A stretch of DNA of 64,000 bases from Sipunculus nudus (taxonomy: Eukaryota > Annelida > Sipuncula > Golfingiida > Sipunculidae): contig CM049316.1 of assembly GCA_026874595.1 (NCBI GenBank), positions 39,190,695-39,254,694 of the forward strand, written 5' to 3'. How positions within the stretch are numbered: position 1 is the first letter of the stretch; every line of letters starts with the position of its first letter. The notes beneath the pieces were generated by a model, which was not told the DNA's origin, made no database searches, and saw only the letters and a list, made by a program, of their open reading frames with translations. The translations under genes were made by a program, and so were the position numbers. Below are positions 1-49,659 of the stretch, in pieces.

Positions 1-2240
1 TTTAAGACCCATCTACAACAACCGGAATAAGTCAAAATCGTCCATGATGTCCCATGGACGGCCACAGTAAAGAACTGCACGAAAATTCAGACCTTCAATT
101 TGTCTGTGAAGGAGCTTCTCTGGTGTCGAAATGTTATAACGTAGTTTTAGAGTGACTGGGTGCATCCTCCAAAAGCCAGCTGTAACACAACCAGCCAAGG
201 CCTCAAGTGACCCTCCTCAAGGTAAGAGAGGAATAGACCATTCGGAAAAATTGGCCCAGGACCAGTTTCTGGCATTAACTTTGTAAAATGTATTAGGGTA
301 AAGTGGATATACCTTAAATATGGCAGAATCCCTTGATCCCAATATTTTCTTAAATAATGTTTTGCAGTCGGGCATCAAATTGGGAAAGCAAAAAAAATAA
401 ATAAATAAATAATAAAAACAATTTTATTCATGATTTCAAATAAGCATACAAAAAATGTGCATATTTTTTTCCATAGTATATAGTATTGATAAAATTAACA
501 GTAACCTTGATCATACCTATTGCTTTTAAATTTGAATATTGAGTATAATGATCCTTTAATAAGCAAAGACCTCACTTCACAAGAAGAATACTTTGTTTCA
601 TCATAGTCTCCATGAATAAACTGTGTCTGTGCCGATGTAACCATCCTTACTTTCAAGCGTATGAGTAAGAAAAAGTAGGAACATGCATCATCTGTGTTAT
701 ATTCTTTTATAGCGATAGCCAGGTGTTATCACCTGTGAACAGCAGATGGAGGAGCTAATAACAAGTCATTCATTGATTATTTGAGGACAAGACTATCAGG
801 CATGCACGGGTCAAGGCACCCCCTGTTCTTACTAAATATGCATTGCAATTTGAAGACTAAGGCATATGTGTTTCAAACATACATATACTGATTTTATGGA
901 AAATAAGAAAACAGTTCCGGTCAAACAGGACCAATAAAATGGCTCACAAGAAAATAACGATGCCTCTTCGAATGTGTAATGTCATGAAGTATGATAATTC
1001 AGATATGTATAACTTACAAAATGAACAGTGGTAGGCATTTTTGAGAAATAACTGCATCAGTTTATAAAGGCATCCATGATATACGTCACAATATTGATCG
1101 TAAATGTATGCAATTTATGTTTATCCACAAGGCTTCAACATGCAACTTAATCTACTATTAATCAATTTGGCATTGATTCTACTGACAAGTTTTAAGTTTA
1201 TAAATCTCATTCATTTTATAACTGACAAACCAAAAATAATGACTTGGTTCTGTACATGAGTTACTGTGTTGTGTATTACCTATTGACAACATTCTGGTTC
1301 AGTTAAGTGCAGACTAAATGTATGTAACAGCCGAACCCTATGTACATTAAATACTTTTAACAAACTAAATTACAAGCATGCGGTGTGTGTGCACTTAAAT
1401 AATATATCACAGTTCAAAACAGTGACAATAATTTTGCATTCATAATTACGGGATAGATGAGAATTTGAATATTATTCAGATACTAGGACAAAAAATATGG
1501 GTAAATTATAGGAAAGGAATTCTTTATTATAATCAGGCAATAGGACATACGAGATAAGAATCAAGCAGGTTATATCAAAAATGAGTTACTAGGAAGAGCC
1601 TCTTAGTATCAACCTCGTGACAATCTTGTTAAACACAAACACACGTAGAGCCTGTATATTTCTATAGACATTCACAACTAAATTAGACAAAACTAAAATT
1701 CCCTAGCAGATGTGTAGACTGGTAAAATGCTTTGAATACACACACGTTTGTATTGGTTCCTAAAACATTAAACAAAACCTATAGATATGAGAGCATATCA
1801 TTTGCCTAACATGAGTGGGCAACAATTGTTGTAACATTAAAAGGTGCAAGGTCCCTTTGCATAATGTAATTAAAATAAATGTAGCACAAGTCCTGCATAT
1901 GATCAGCTGTAATATGATGAGTATCACATCAAACACTTCTGTACAATTCAAATTAGAACTTTTTTTAAAACAAACTCCCTGGCATTTTGGACAGAGTAAA
2001 AATAATAAAATATGTGAAATACAGTTGATACGTTAAAACTGATATGTACAAGTGTACAGTTGATACGTTAAAACTGATATGTACAAGTGTATAATCAGAG
2101 CAACACCTTAGCAACTCATCCACTGTATCTGCTAATATTATGCAGTGATGAGTTTCACAAGTGTCAAAGAAACGTTACAGGAATTTATTTCAAATAAAAC
2201 CATCTATAAACTGCAGGGAATTTCATAATTGTGACTTCTT
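1..2240. other. Sequence downstream of CEP89, no confident gene
   Basis: AT-rich sequence beyond the CEP89 stop codon. On the minus strand at 13-198 there is an open stretch that follows an acceptor-like tract (TTGTGTTACAG) and ends in a stop codon. It could be a terminal exon of another minus-strand gene or part of a repeat, and I do not recognise the protein. A direct duplication of about 37 bp lies at 2,020-2,091, with ACAGTTGATACGTTAAAACT present twice. Nothing else supportable was seen. Confidence 0.4.
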
Positions 2241-2246
2241 TTTATT
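2241..2246 (-). terminator. Candidate poly(A) signal of CEP89
   Basis: TTTATT on the plus strand reads AATAAA on the minus strand, about 575 bases beyond the CEP89 stop codon. It is the first canonical hexamer I noticed downstream of the coding end. Such hexamers are frequent in AT-rich DNA, so this is only a candidate. Confidence 0.3.
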
Positions 2247-2819
2247 GTACAGACAGATATTGGTTACAGCATGCAACACTTGTCTAGCTGAGCCTGAAGA
2301 AAGTGTGCTGAATTTCCCGGTCTCCTTTTTTCTGATGCTGATTGAATGATGACAGCAGTTCTTGAAATGAGTCTTCCTGGTTAAACCATGACACTTTTCC
2401 ATCACTTTTGTCCTTGTATGAGAGTGAAAGCTGGGACCAGGTTCGGTATTTTCATAATATTACTTTATGATCATTTCATTTATGATTTTACAAAACTGGT
2501 GGTAATAAATAAGCATAAATGTCCTAGAGGCACCTATCAATGGTCAAACGTATAAAGACAATATAAAGTACTTTCAGCACCTGCTAATATGTAAGAAACA
2601 TAGGTGCTCAAGATATGACAAACTGCGAACAGCAAAGGAGACATTTATAAAATGTGGCAACATTGGTGTAAAATACCCTGATATGTATTGTTGCCTTTGC
2701 AATCTCATATATGGCACTGTAGCCGAGGGCCAACAATGGCAGATATGAAGCTTTCCCAGTAACAACCTGCCAATGTAAACCCATGTTGGCCCCACATAGC
2801 CATGCTTGCTGGGTATGAT

Positions 2820-40709
<37,890 letters not shown>

Positions 40710-41059
40710 TTTGTAAATCCCTGTTGCTGTTGTAAACAAATTTGAAAACTCAGACCGAGGCTTCGTGGGAATTCCCTTTCAGCCTCCAGGCATAAAGCAC
40801 AGTCAGTTAACTAAAAGAAAATACTTTGTTTTATAGATCTAAAGTCAATAAAAAGTGACCTTTATAGTCAGCGTTTTCTAAAATTCGGAGGAAACGATGT
40901 GGAAAGCATATTTGATGACCGTGTATTAATAATAGGTATGAATGAGACTATTTGAGAGTGTTTTCGGTAGTACCGGGAGCTTTTGAAAACGAGGCTGTCG
41001 TTGTTTCTGCGTGGGAAAGAAGACTTTGTTGATAGACCAGAATATAAATCCAAATCATC
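40710..41059. promoter_or_regulatory. Probable bidirectional promoter of CEP89 and SNRPD1
   Basis: The two start codons face away from each other with 350 bp between them. The interval must hold both 5' untranslated regions and both transcription starts, so a shared promoter is very likely. I see no convincing TATA box in a proper position for either gene. No other coding sequence lies here. Confidence 0.7.
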
Positions 41060-44000
41060 ATGAAGCTAGTACGGTACGTAGACCCTTCGTCTTTGTTTTT
41101 TTACAAAGTTAAGATGTCTTTCTTACTGCCCATATGATTATTTTTACTCGTGTTGATCGTGATTGCATGTGACTGGACTGCAAACTCGACTACCCGGTAA
41201 CTCCCAATTATCGCAATTGTACCGGCAAGCGGAATCTAATTACATCTTTAACTGATTCAGTTTGTTTGCATAGAACAGTCAGCATATAAATCAGGACTGA
41301 TGAAACTTGTAAAATATATAATATTGATAGTCGTTAGAACAGCTATCACAATTAACGCTGTTAAGCCAATGACATTTGTTTTGGGCGATAATAAGTGAAT
41401 ATATTAGTTTACTCGTTGCCAGTGTATATGGCCTTGTAGGCACCGGGGTGAATTAAATTGATAGAGTTGATAGCACATTTGCACTTTATGTAGGATTATA
41501 GGAACCATATAATCTGTGGTGCTTGTTCAGAAATCTGTCTACAGCCCCGACAGCTGGATGTTTGTTTTTAAAACAGGCTCATTTTTGAAGAATTCATTAT
41601 TCACACGTTATCACTGTCACTTATTTTTTTTCTCATACCCCCATCAAATATATTGGCTTATAGCCCTCTTTACTTTGTTGAGCTAAGCCAAGCGGTAGAC
41701 AGAATCCCTGATTCCCAAACTCGCTCCTAATCTTTGTTTGTAGAAAAGAGAAAAAAATTAAGGTGTCCGGCATCTAAGTTAGGACTAAGTTCACTTATAG
41801 TAAGGTATTACACACAAATTCTGAGATTTAATACTTTAATGTCACTACAGGTATGTTCCTACTGGAAATAACATGGTGACTGTGAGCATTATAGCTTGTA
41901 TCTACTTAGAAAGTAATACACAATAATTAAGTAAAAACCGCTTACATTGCAGTGGGTTCTACATAAGATGCATATACTATGGTGCAAAACTTTTTACATC
42001 ATGCTTTCCATTAGTCCAGAACTGAACGCTGCTGGTCTCATTTCAAAGGCAATTGTCGGGAATTTTATTTAGGGGAAGACCATGGTATTCCTGCTGGCAG
42101 ATAGAGCTTGCTACATTTTGTAATATTGATGCAAATTTACCATCAACGGGTTGTAATTTCAGCATTGAGGTCTGGCCACACTGAACACTGGGGTTAATTG
42201 CAGATACTATACTTAATTGCTGGACGTTGTTGTGCTGCAAAGTTGGTACATATGAAATTTGTTCAGCTAAAGTTCAGCTTTGTTTCATGTGACCGGGCCT
42301 TCCAGCTGGATCAAACCTACCTATCCTCCTTATCTGATGGCTGGTGTTACAGGGGGTAGCAATTGTTCTACACTTATGAGAACGATTATCAGCTCTCAAA
42401 AAGAACTGTAGTGTTAACATTAGCCGAACAACTCCACTGAGAAGAGGCGCTTTTGATTTCTGTTGGAACCCTAAAGTTCATCTGAGTATCTATTATTAGC
42501 CAACTTAAGCAAAGATTCCTTATGTAGGGAATGTGGGATGCAGACAAAATTGCTATTGGCTCAATAAATAAGGTTAGATTCCTTATGGGCACATGCTGAT
42601 TGCATATCTGGCAAAATGAACCACTACATGTAGCAATTTTTGCCTTTTCCGCAAGGTATCCAGGGGCAACATAAAGAAAACATGCATGTGGTAGTGCCAG
42701 TACATATGAAGTTTCTCAACACACATTCCGAATGCTGGTTTCCTCATTCTGTATCTTAACTTAAACCTAATTATGAACACATAGGCCCTGCAACATTGTC
42801 TGAATTTTCACTTTAAGTCTTGCAGAGTTTTCAAAACAAATTATTTTGATTTTGCAGTCATAAAGACTTGTTAATCATGTGGTATCAAGTTTTTGATGAG
42901 ACAGCAAGAAAGGTAATTCATGGGATGGGCATTATCTATATCATGCTCTTTATGTAGTTTCAGTTCTTAATACCGTATTTCCTTGAACAGACGCCCGGGC
43001 GTTTATTTTTTTCAGACCCTGCTTTGACCCGGCTTCTAAACAAGGCCGGCGATTATTAAAAAAATACATCATCAGGCTCGTCAGACAAACTAAAAATAGA
43101 ACACGTCGAAACAATGAACCCGCCGGTCACTAATCACTGACACAATTGAAAACATCGCCGGTACACGGATTGTGTTTACGAAATTTCCTTAGATGCCACA
43201 AGTATATTGGACACGTGCAATCTCCATAATCACGCACTATAATAAGAATCAACGTAGATTCACAGCGGGAGATTGCAGCTGTCCACAAAACTTGGTCCGT
43301 GCGGGCCCCTCGAAACCAGGTACCCAGGTGTTTTATGTGGCTGTTCCATTTATTTTACACTGCGTGAACTTGGTAACATTGTTTCGCTCTAAACACGGGG
43401 TGGCTCTTCCATTTACTGTTCTCAACGTAAAACCGGTATCATTTGTTCCATCGAAATACGGGGGTTTGCTACTTATAACGGCACAGCGTAATTCATTTTC
43501 ATGACACTTTCCTCTCGTTAAATATTTAACTGATTCAGCTTGACACAGCGTAATCAAGCTTTTTTGGCCTTTTATATACTAAAGACGGGGTGGCTCTTCC
43601 ATGAACTGTTCACCGCGTATAACTTGTAATATTGGTTCCGTCGAAATACAGGGGGTTGGTTCTTAATAACGGCACAGCGTAGGTCAATTTCATGACACTT
43701 TCCTCCCGTCCTTTATCTGATACAGCTTGACACAGCGTATTCAAGCGCCCACCTGGTATATACTGGTATGTGACATTTACTGCAGGGAATATTACTGAAA
43801 ATATAGTTGTGGACAAGAGTGCATACTATTTTTAACTTTAAAGATTATCTCAGAAGCGTGGTTTTGGTAAAAGTGGGGACGCATTCAAAAGAGCTCAAAT
43901 GAAAGCAAAGAGCGTAATTTGGCTTGACTGTAGCTAGAAATTGTACCGCTCAACACCATCATTTGGTGTCTGCGTGCTACAGAAGTAATGTGTGCAAAAA

Positions 44001-46087
44001 CGTATTTGAACAGTTCTGTTCAGCCATCTGTGAGGTACAGACTTTCACTGTACCAAGTTTTACCACTTGTTTCAAGCGGTACTATTTACTATTGCTTCAT
44101 AGCAGTGATAGTGTTAGCCTTCTCACTGCTGACGTATTTGTGTATCGTTTATTAGGATCGGTGATCGGCTTTAATCATAATGGACGAATCAGGAATATAT
44201 GGTGTCTCTTATGGAAACAAGGATTCACGTAAGATAAAAGATTGATTTATAGACTTAGAGGAATTAAACATATTATCAATACAACACAAACCGAAATTCA
44301 TACAACAATCTATGGTCACTTTGACCGGTAAATTCACAAATTATAATGAAGGGAAAAGACATCTGGTGGCAAACATGGAAACTACTCTGACACCATGCCT
44401 GTGAACAAGACTGGCGTCTGTTTAAGGCCGGCGTTTATTTTTCTGGGACATTGTTTCGCCCCAGCGTCTAAATAAGGCAGGCGACTATTAAAGGCCCGGC
44501 GTCTGTTCAAGGAAATACGGTACATGTTTTGAAAACACCATTTAGTTGCCAGCTCATTTCAGATTAGTCTTGATCTGACGTTCTGTTCCTCAAGAAATAA
44601 TGATAGGTATCGGGGGTCTAGCTAGATCTTGGGATTTAAAACAAATGTCCGATTTAACATTTATCTGATTTTTTTTCACAGGTTTTTGATGAAGCTGAGC
44701 CATGAAACAGTAACAATAGAGTTGAAGAATGGTACACAAGTCCATGGTACCATCACAGGTAAGTTGCAGACCAGAGGCCAGAATAATGACTATCCTTCTT
44801 GTTTTAACATGAATCATTTCAGGGTTAGCTCTAGAGACAAAAGTGTATATAGCCAGCACGAGTAGAAGAGAGTTGCTGGCTTGCTATTAAATACAAATTA
44901 TGCAAGGGTAATGCTCTTTTTTGTGCTAATTCCAATCGACAGGGCTATATATATGATCGTACAGGGACAAGGGTAGAAGTCTGCCAACTTTTTGCTTAGT
45001 TTTGGACTTTTGGTGTTAGAGTAACTGATATATATCTTTTTTGTCTTGTTTAATTAATTTCAGTATCCATTATACAGGTAAGTAAACCAATAATTCTTCT
45101 TAGAGATTTGATTTATAAATTAATTACATGAACGTAATCATTTATTTAATCAGACATTCTGAATTACAATATTTACTCCAGGGCTTTCATAAGGTCAAAT
45201 TTTTGAGATATCCCAAGGGACTCATTTCCCAAGCTCTGGGTGTCCAGTGGGATTTTGGCACGTGCAAAGAGAGGCTTATCACATTGTGAATTTTCAATGT
45301 AAAGCCCAATCGATAATTTCATGACTTTTATGTCATTATCTTGTATGTGAAAGAGGGACATATTAGGTTTTACAGTCAGAAATCTGTGTGACCCATGGAT
45401 GCCTGGTCATCTAGAACCATGCATGCGTAGAAGCTTTCAGGCATCACGGACGTTTATCTTCTCATTCCCCAAGTACCATGTTAGTCATAATTATAGTGAA
45501 GCATTGACAGTAACCTTATCTGCTTTGTTTTTCAGGTGTTGATGTCAGCATGAATACACATTTGAAAGCAGTAAAAATGACCCTCAAAAACAGAGACCCT
45601 GTACAGGTCGATACACTCAGTATCCGTGGCAACAACATCCGGTACTACATCCTCCCAGACAGCCTGCCACTCGACACATTGCTAATAGACGACACGCCCA
45701 AAGCCAAAGCAAAGAAGAAGGAAGCAGGTTTGTACATTTTAAAGATCATGATTATGTACACGTGGGTGTTCCCAAGTGGTTTGCCAGTAAATTGGCTTCA
45801 TATTTGCGAGGGTAAATTTGTCATTTCCCTTTATTCAGCATTTTGTGGGGAGTTTAGTAGCTAACACAATTTTTCATATCCATTATATCATCAGTTACTT
45901 AAAAAGGCACGAAAAATCTTAACAATAATATGAGGAGCCACGGGAATATTTAACAGGTGGAAATTCTTCATTTAATACTGACGGATACAGTGGCGTCAAT
46001 TTTTCTTCCAGGGTGGGGGGGATGACTTTGTATATTTATATATACACACACACATATACCTTTTTAGGCATCTCTAAGTGACATATT

Positions 46088-46150
<63 letters not shown>

Positions 46151-46655
46151 AATTTATGTATATATAAATGTATATATATATGATTATGTATACACTTAAT
46201 AATATTTCAAATAATTATATTTTAATAGAAAATAAGTTATTTTGTAATTGAAAGCAAGGATTAGATATAACATTTTTTAGTAAATGGATCCAAAGTCTTT
46301 TATTCTATTAATTAATATAATTCATTTGCAATATTATAATATTATTCTCTGAAAAATGGGGGGGATGATTACATTGGCCATCCCCCCTTGCCAAAAGGTG
46401 GGGGGTATATATACCCCCCATCCCCCCCCTATATTGACGCCCCTGGACGGATACACAAAAGAATTGGTAAAACTATAATGTTTAAAATGGATTGAAATGA
46501 ATTTAAATATTTGCATTCCGTTCAGTACTTTTGAATGTCATCCATGTTTTCCCACATTGCCTTTTGCAGCACTTGGCAGAGGGAGAGGTCGTGGTGGACG
46601 AGGAGGTCGCGGTGGAAGGGGAGGGCGTGGCAGAGGTCGCGGTGGCAGAAGATAA
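41060..46655 (+). CDS. SNRPD1: Small nuclear ribonucleoprotein Sm D1, complete, 4 exons
   Basis: Sm D1 is a subunit of the heptameric Sm ring that binds the Sm site of spliceosomal U1, U2, U4 and U5 snRNAs; it is assembled in the cytoplasm and works in the nucleus. Exons: 41060-41073 (only 14 nt, MKLVR), 44682-44758, 45536-45727 and 46570-46655, all with GT..AG borders and matching phases. The product is 122 residues (human 119). It starts [20 protein letters not shown], continues through the Sm1 motif ([20 protein letters not shown]) and the Sm2 motif with the family's [20 protein letters not shown], and ends in a lysine-rich linker and an RG/RGG tail of about 27 residues, the usual substrate for arginine dimethylation. 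Intron 1 (3.6 kb) and intron 3 carry transposons. The identification is essentially certain. Confidence 0.98.
42973..44520. mobile_element. Non-autonomous TA-target element in SNRPD1 intron 1
   Basis: The 1,548-bp element is bounded by TA dinucleotides (42,971-42,972 and 44,521-44,522) and by perfect 23-bp inverted ends starting CCGTATTTCCTTGAACAGAC. Subterminal GCC..GGCGTTTATTTTT and GTCTAAATAAGGC.GGCGA motifs recur near both ends. No transposase frame is visible. TA targeting with CCGTATTT ends suggests a Tc1/mariner-related or similar family; that is inference. Confidence 0.85.
43385..43746 (+). repeat. Internal ~190-bp tandem duplication inside the TA-target element
   Basis: Two copies, starting near 43,391 and 43,582, share CGGGGTGGCTCTTCCAT, ATAACGGCACAGCGTA, TTTCATGACACTTTCCTC and CAGCTTGACACAGCGTA. 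They lie within the transposon at 42,973-44,520 and have diverged by several indels. Confidence 0.8.
45988..46445. mobile_element. hAT-like MITE, copy 1, with 8-bp target duplication
   Basis: Ends are CAGTGGCGTCAAT on the left and ATTGACGCCCCTG on the right. They are flanked by a perfect 8-bp duplication GACGGATA (45,980-45,987 and 46,446-46,453). Short CAGNGGCG ends with an 8-bp duplication are the signature of the hAT superfamily. The interior has a long (TA)n run (about 46,091-46,146) and a right-end G-run/C-run hairpin. It is 458 bp long, non-coding, and in SNRPD1 intron 3. Confidence 0.9.
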
Positions 46656-47737
46656 ACAGATCACTATAGACTTTATGGATATTCCAATTGGACAGCATTT
46701 AATTCCAGGGTGACCATGTTCAGCCTAATACTGGCAAGAGTGCATATTTAAGAAAAGAACGCCCAGAGTATCAAGGTGCATGTCTGGCAGGAAAATCAAA
46801 TACATCTGTAGTACTACTACAGGTCAGTGTTGTAGGGGACTGTAACACCAGTTTTATATGATACATTTTCATGGTTGAGCTGAAACAGACAGTCAAAACA
46901 TGGTCTCCTGGATAGTCACAGTAATATTATAATGGAGAAGTTGATCTTACTCTACAAGCACAGGTAAAAGGGCAAGTGACACTTGGTGTTCACTATCTGT
47001 AAAAATGTGCAGCTGTTTAATTTTCTGGTTTAAAGTATTTCAGTTGAAGGCTCTACATCACAAGATTGGATCAAGGTTTATAAATGCTTTGATGTCCATC
47101 ATCAATCATGTAACAAAAACCTTTGGATGTTACTAACATCCAAAAGATTTATAATTGGCTATTAGGGCCTTCTCATTTAAATTTATTTCTCTGGTTAAAG
47201 TAATTGTAGTGATTGTGCAAGAAAATATGGACACCTGTAGTTGTATCATAATCATCTCTTGTAGCCTTGCAAACATCCCCGGGACCCATCTAAGGCTAGA
47301 ACAAGTGGATATTGATGGAGATATGCTGTGTAATAAGATAACTGATGGTTTAATGTGAGCAAAACATTCTGCAACTGCCAGTATGTCTCTCAAAAGTATA
47401 TTTGCACCTTTTGATGGTAGAATGTGGTATTTCTGTCAGATTGTGTAACTCTGTGTATGTTTTTATATTGTACAGATAAAGAGAGAAGTAAACATAATAA
47501 TATTGAGAAATATGTGGACTTGGTTTCTTGTTATACATCCTTTATACATGTTATGTTACATGACCCCATGCAGTGCTGCATGAAAGGTATGGATCTTCCA
47601 AGCCCTGCCAAGACGCCTCTTTATATAACTTTTTTTGTGCCACACTTTTTCAGTTTAATACAGCTAAGGCACAGTTTTTGCTTTCCTTCATGTATGTATA
47701 TTACTAGCCATGACAACATGACACTCAGGCCTTCGGA

Positions 47738-47743
47738 AATAAA
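47738..47743 (+). terminator. Candidate poly(A) signal of SNRPD1
   Basis: AATAAA about 1.1 kb after the SNRPD1 stop codon, the first canonical hexamer I noticed on the plus strand there. A shorter 3' end with a variant signal is possible. Confidence 0.4.
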
Positions 47744-47954
47744 ATGATAGGGGCCTGCCCATCGTCTTCAGTCCAGGAAAAATCGACGTTTGGGGTGGCA
47801 GGCTGCTGCTAGTATATTACCCACACTACCCTCTTTATATCAGGATATGTACAGGTTTCCAACACTAGAGCTATCTTTTAGTCCGTGCAGGTTGTTTCCA
47901 CAAGCACCCATACCATTTACTTGGTGTTTAGATGGAGCTCCTGGACCTTTTAGG

Positions 47955-48070
47955 ACATCAAAAGACCCAAGACCATAACAAGAAGCCCGAGATCATAAAG
48001 AGGAGCCAAAGTCAAGAAAGAGAAGCCGGAGATCATAACAGGAAGCCCAAGACCATAAAGAGAAGCCCTA
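47955..48070 (+). repeat. Minisatellite of about 20-bp units
   Basis: Five to six imperfect copies of a purine-rich unit, GAAGCCCAAGACCATAAAGA, with variants CCCGAGATCATAAAGA and CCGGAGATCATAACAG. It lies downstream of SNRPD1 and is not part of any recognisable coding region. Confidence 0.8.
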
Positions 48071-49246
48071 TCAACTGGTCTAATTCCTGCCAACAACTTG
48101 TTTCATTTTGAATATCTGAAAGAAACCCAATCCCTAGGCCTCTTTTAACAATTATCAACTAAAAAATTTAAAGTCTTATGAAAAAAATATTTTCCAGAGT
48201 CTGTCATAGTTCAGTTGCATTTCATCCCTCTGATAAAAGGGAAGTACTGGAGATTTCAGGAGTGGCATGCCTTCCAATGGAACTCAACTGATAATCTGTA
48301 TACTGTTTTCATGTGTGACAGTGTCTTGCAGCATTGAAGTGTGCTGTTACTTGAAAATAACCCGACCACATGTAAGATTTGACCAACTCCCCAACAATTA
48401 TATTCCATTAGAGCTTGGAATATTGCAAATATCCTGACTGAAGATCCTTAAGGCTTTCCAGTTAGAAGGGTATTAGACACCATTCCCTGGGCGCTCCCAA
48501 GGGGTAGAATTTTGTCTGGAGCTGTGGATTGAGATGCCACCAAGCCAAGCAGAGAGTTGTTTCAGCTTCCAGAGTGCCCACAGGGGTAAGTTCGAGGAGA
48601 TCGGAGAAAAGCAGCACCCACACATACAACACAGAAACTTGAACATCTGTAAACAGTCCATGAAAACGCCCCCCTCACAAACCCGGGATGTCATTACCAA
48701 TATCGTCATCAGCCTGCAAATATCCCTACATGTTTGTTTAATTTCTGACCCTTTGCAAGCATGTCTCCCATGGGTTACGTGATTGTTGGGTAAGTCCTCT
48801 ATCAATGGAAATGATGGGGGAGTATCTCCGAGATGGGATTAACATTTGTGTTAATTTCTCTCAGTACATCTCTACTCTTTGTGAAGAGCAAAATCAATGC
48901 AACAATGGATGGCCATTACAGTGCAGTTTTCTGTATGACTGGGATCACAATTCAAAGTTGGCCTATCAGTCATATATGTAAATGCTTACTGAGTGGTATA
49001 TTTATAGCTAGGTGTATTTAAAGGCAATAAATCTAGGCTTGTTTATCTCCTTTCTTACAGTTCTAACAGAGTCAACCCAAATCCACTCTCCACAATTTAG
49101 TCTCAAGATGCATTTGTCTTTGGCAAAATTTAAAGAAAAATGTCATTTTATCAGAGAAACTGCTACACATAACACATTTCTTCAAAAAGTACATGCTTAT
49201 TAAAAGTAAAAAGGCAATCCAAAGAAAAAGATAACAATTATATCAT
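48071..49246. other. Intergenic sequence between the SNRPD1 and LENG1 3' ends
   Basis: No coding region, RNA gene or repeat could be supported. The two genes converge on this interval. Open frames here are short, overlap on both strands and have no homology that I recognise. Confidence 0.5.
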
Positions 49247-49252
49247 TTTATT
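49247..49252 (-). terminator. Candidate poly(A) signal of LENG1
   Basis: TTTATT on the plus strand reads AATAAA on the minus strand, about 410 bases after the LENG1 stop codon. The position is typical, but such hexamers are common in AT-rich sequence. Confidence 0.4.
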
Positions 49253-49659
49253 TTGTACAGTATATATATCAGGAGAAAAACAGTCTTTGCACTATATTAA
49301 TAATACTATTGGACAACAGACACCAGATTACAAGTCTGTTTGACAAATCACTGAACAGCCCAATACAAGCATTCCCAACATTACATTCAATATAAACTTT
49401 TGAATGCTGCTGGTAATAGGATGTTGAACCTACATTTACTTTTTAGTTTCCATGAAAATTTCTAGTGTTGGATATTGCATCTTTATATTAAGTAAGAATA
49501 CAGTCCATAAGTAGTACTATTATAGTTTTGTGAAAAAATTTCTACATGCATTCATTTGGATCAATTCATCTAGGTTATACAAAAATTTTAGCAGTACTGG
49601 AAACAATTATAATACTAAACAAAATAAATATAAAAGAATTGCTAAAGTTTCCACAAACA

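Noticed and set aside
43924-44232. A 102-codon plus-strand frame inside the TA-target transposon
   Set aside because: No transposase motif (no paired-like helix-turn-helix or DDE pattern), so it was treated as chance.
45728-45864. Extension of the SNRPD1 third exon in frame to 45,864
   Set aside because: The GTTTGT donor at 45,728 joins in phase to the RGG-tail exon at 46,570, restoring the standard Sm D1 protein. The extension is intron.
48473-48805. A 110-codon minus-strand frame between SNRPD1 and LENG1
   Set aside because: An equally open frame covers it on the opposite strand, and no protein similarity or domain is evident.
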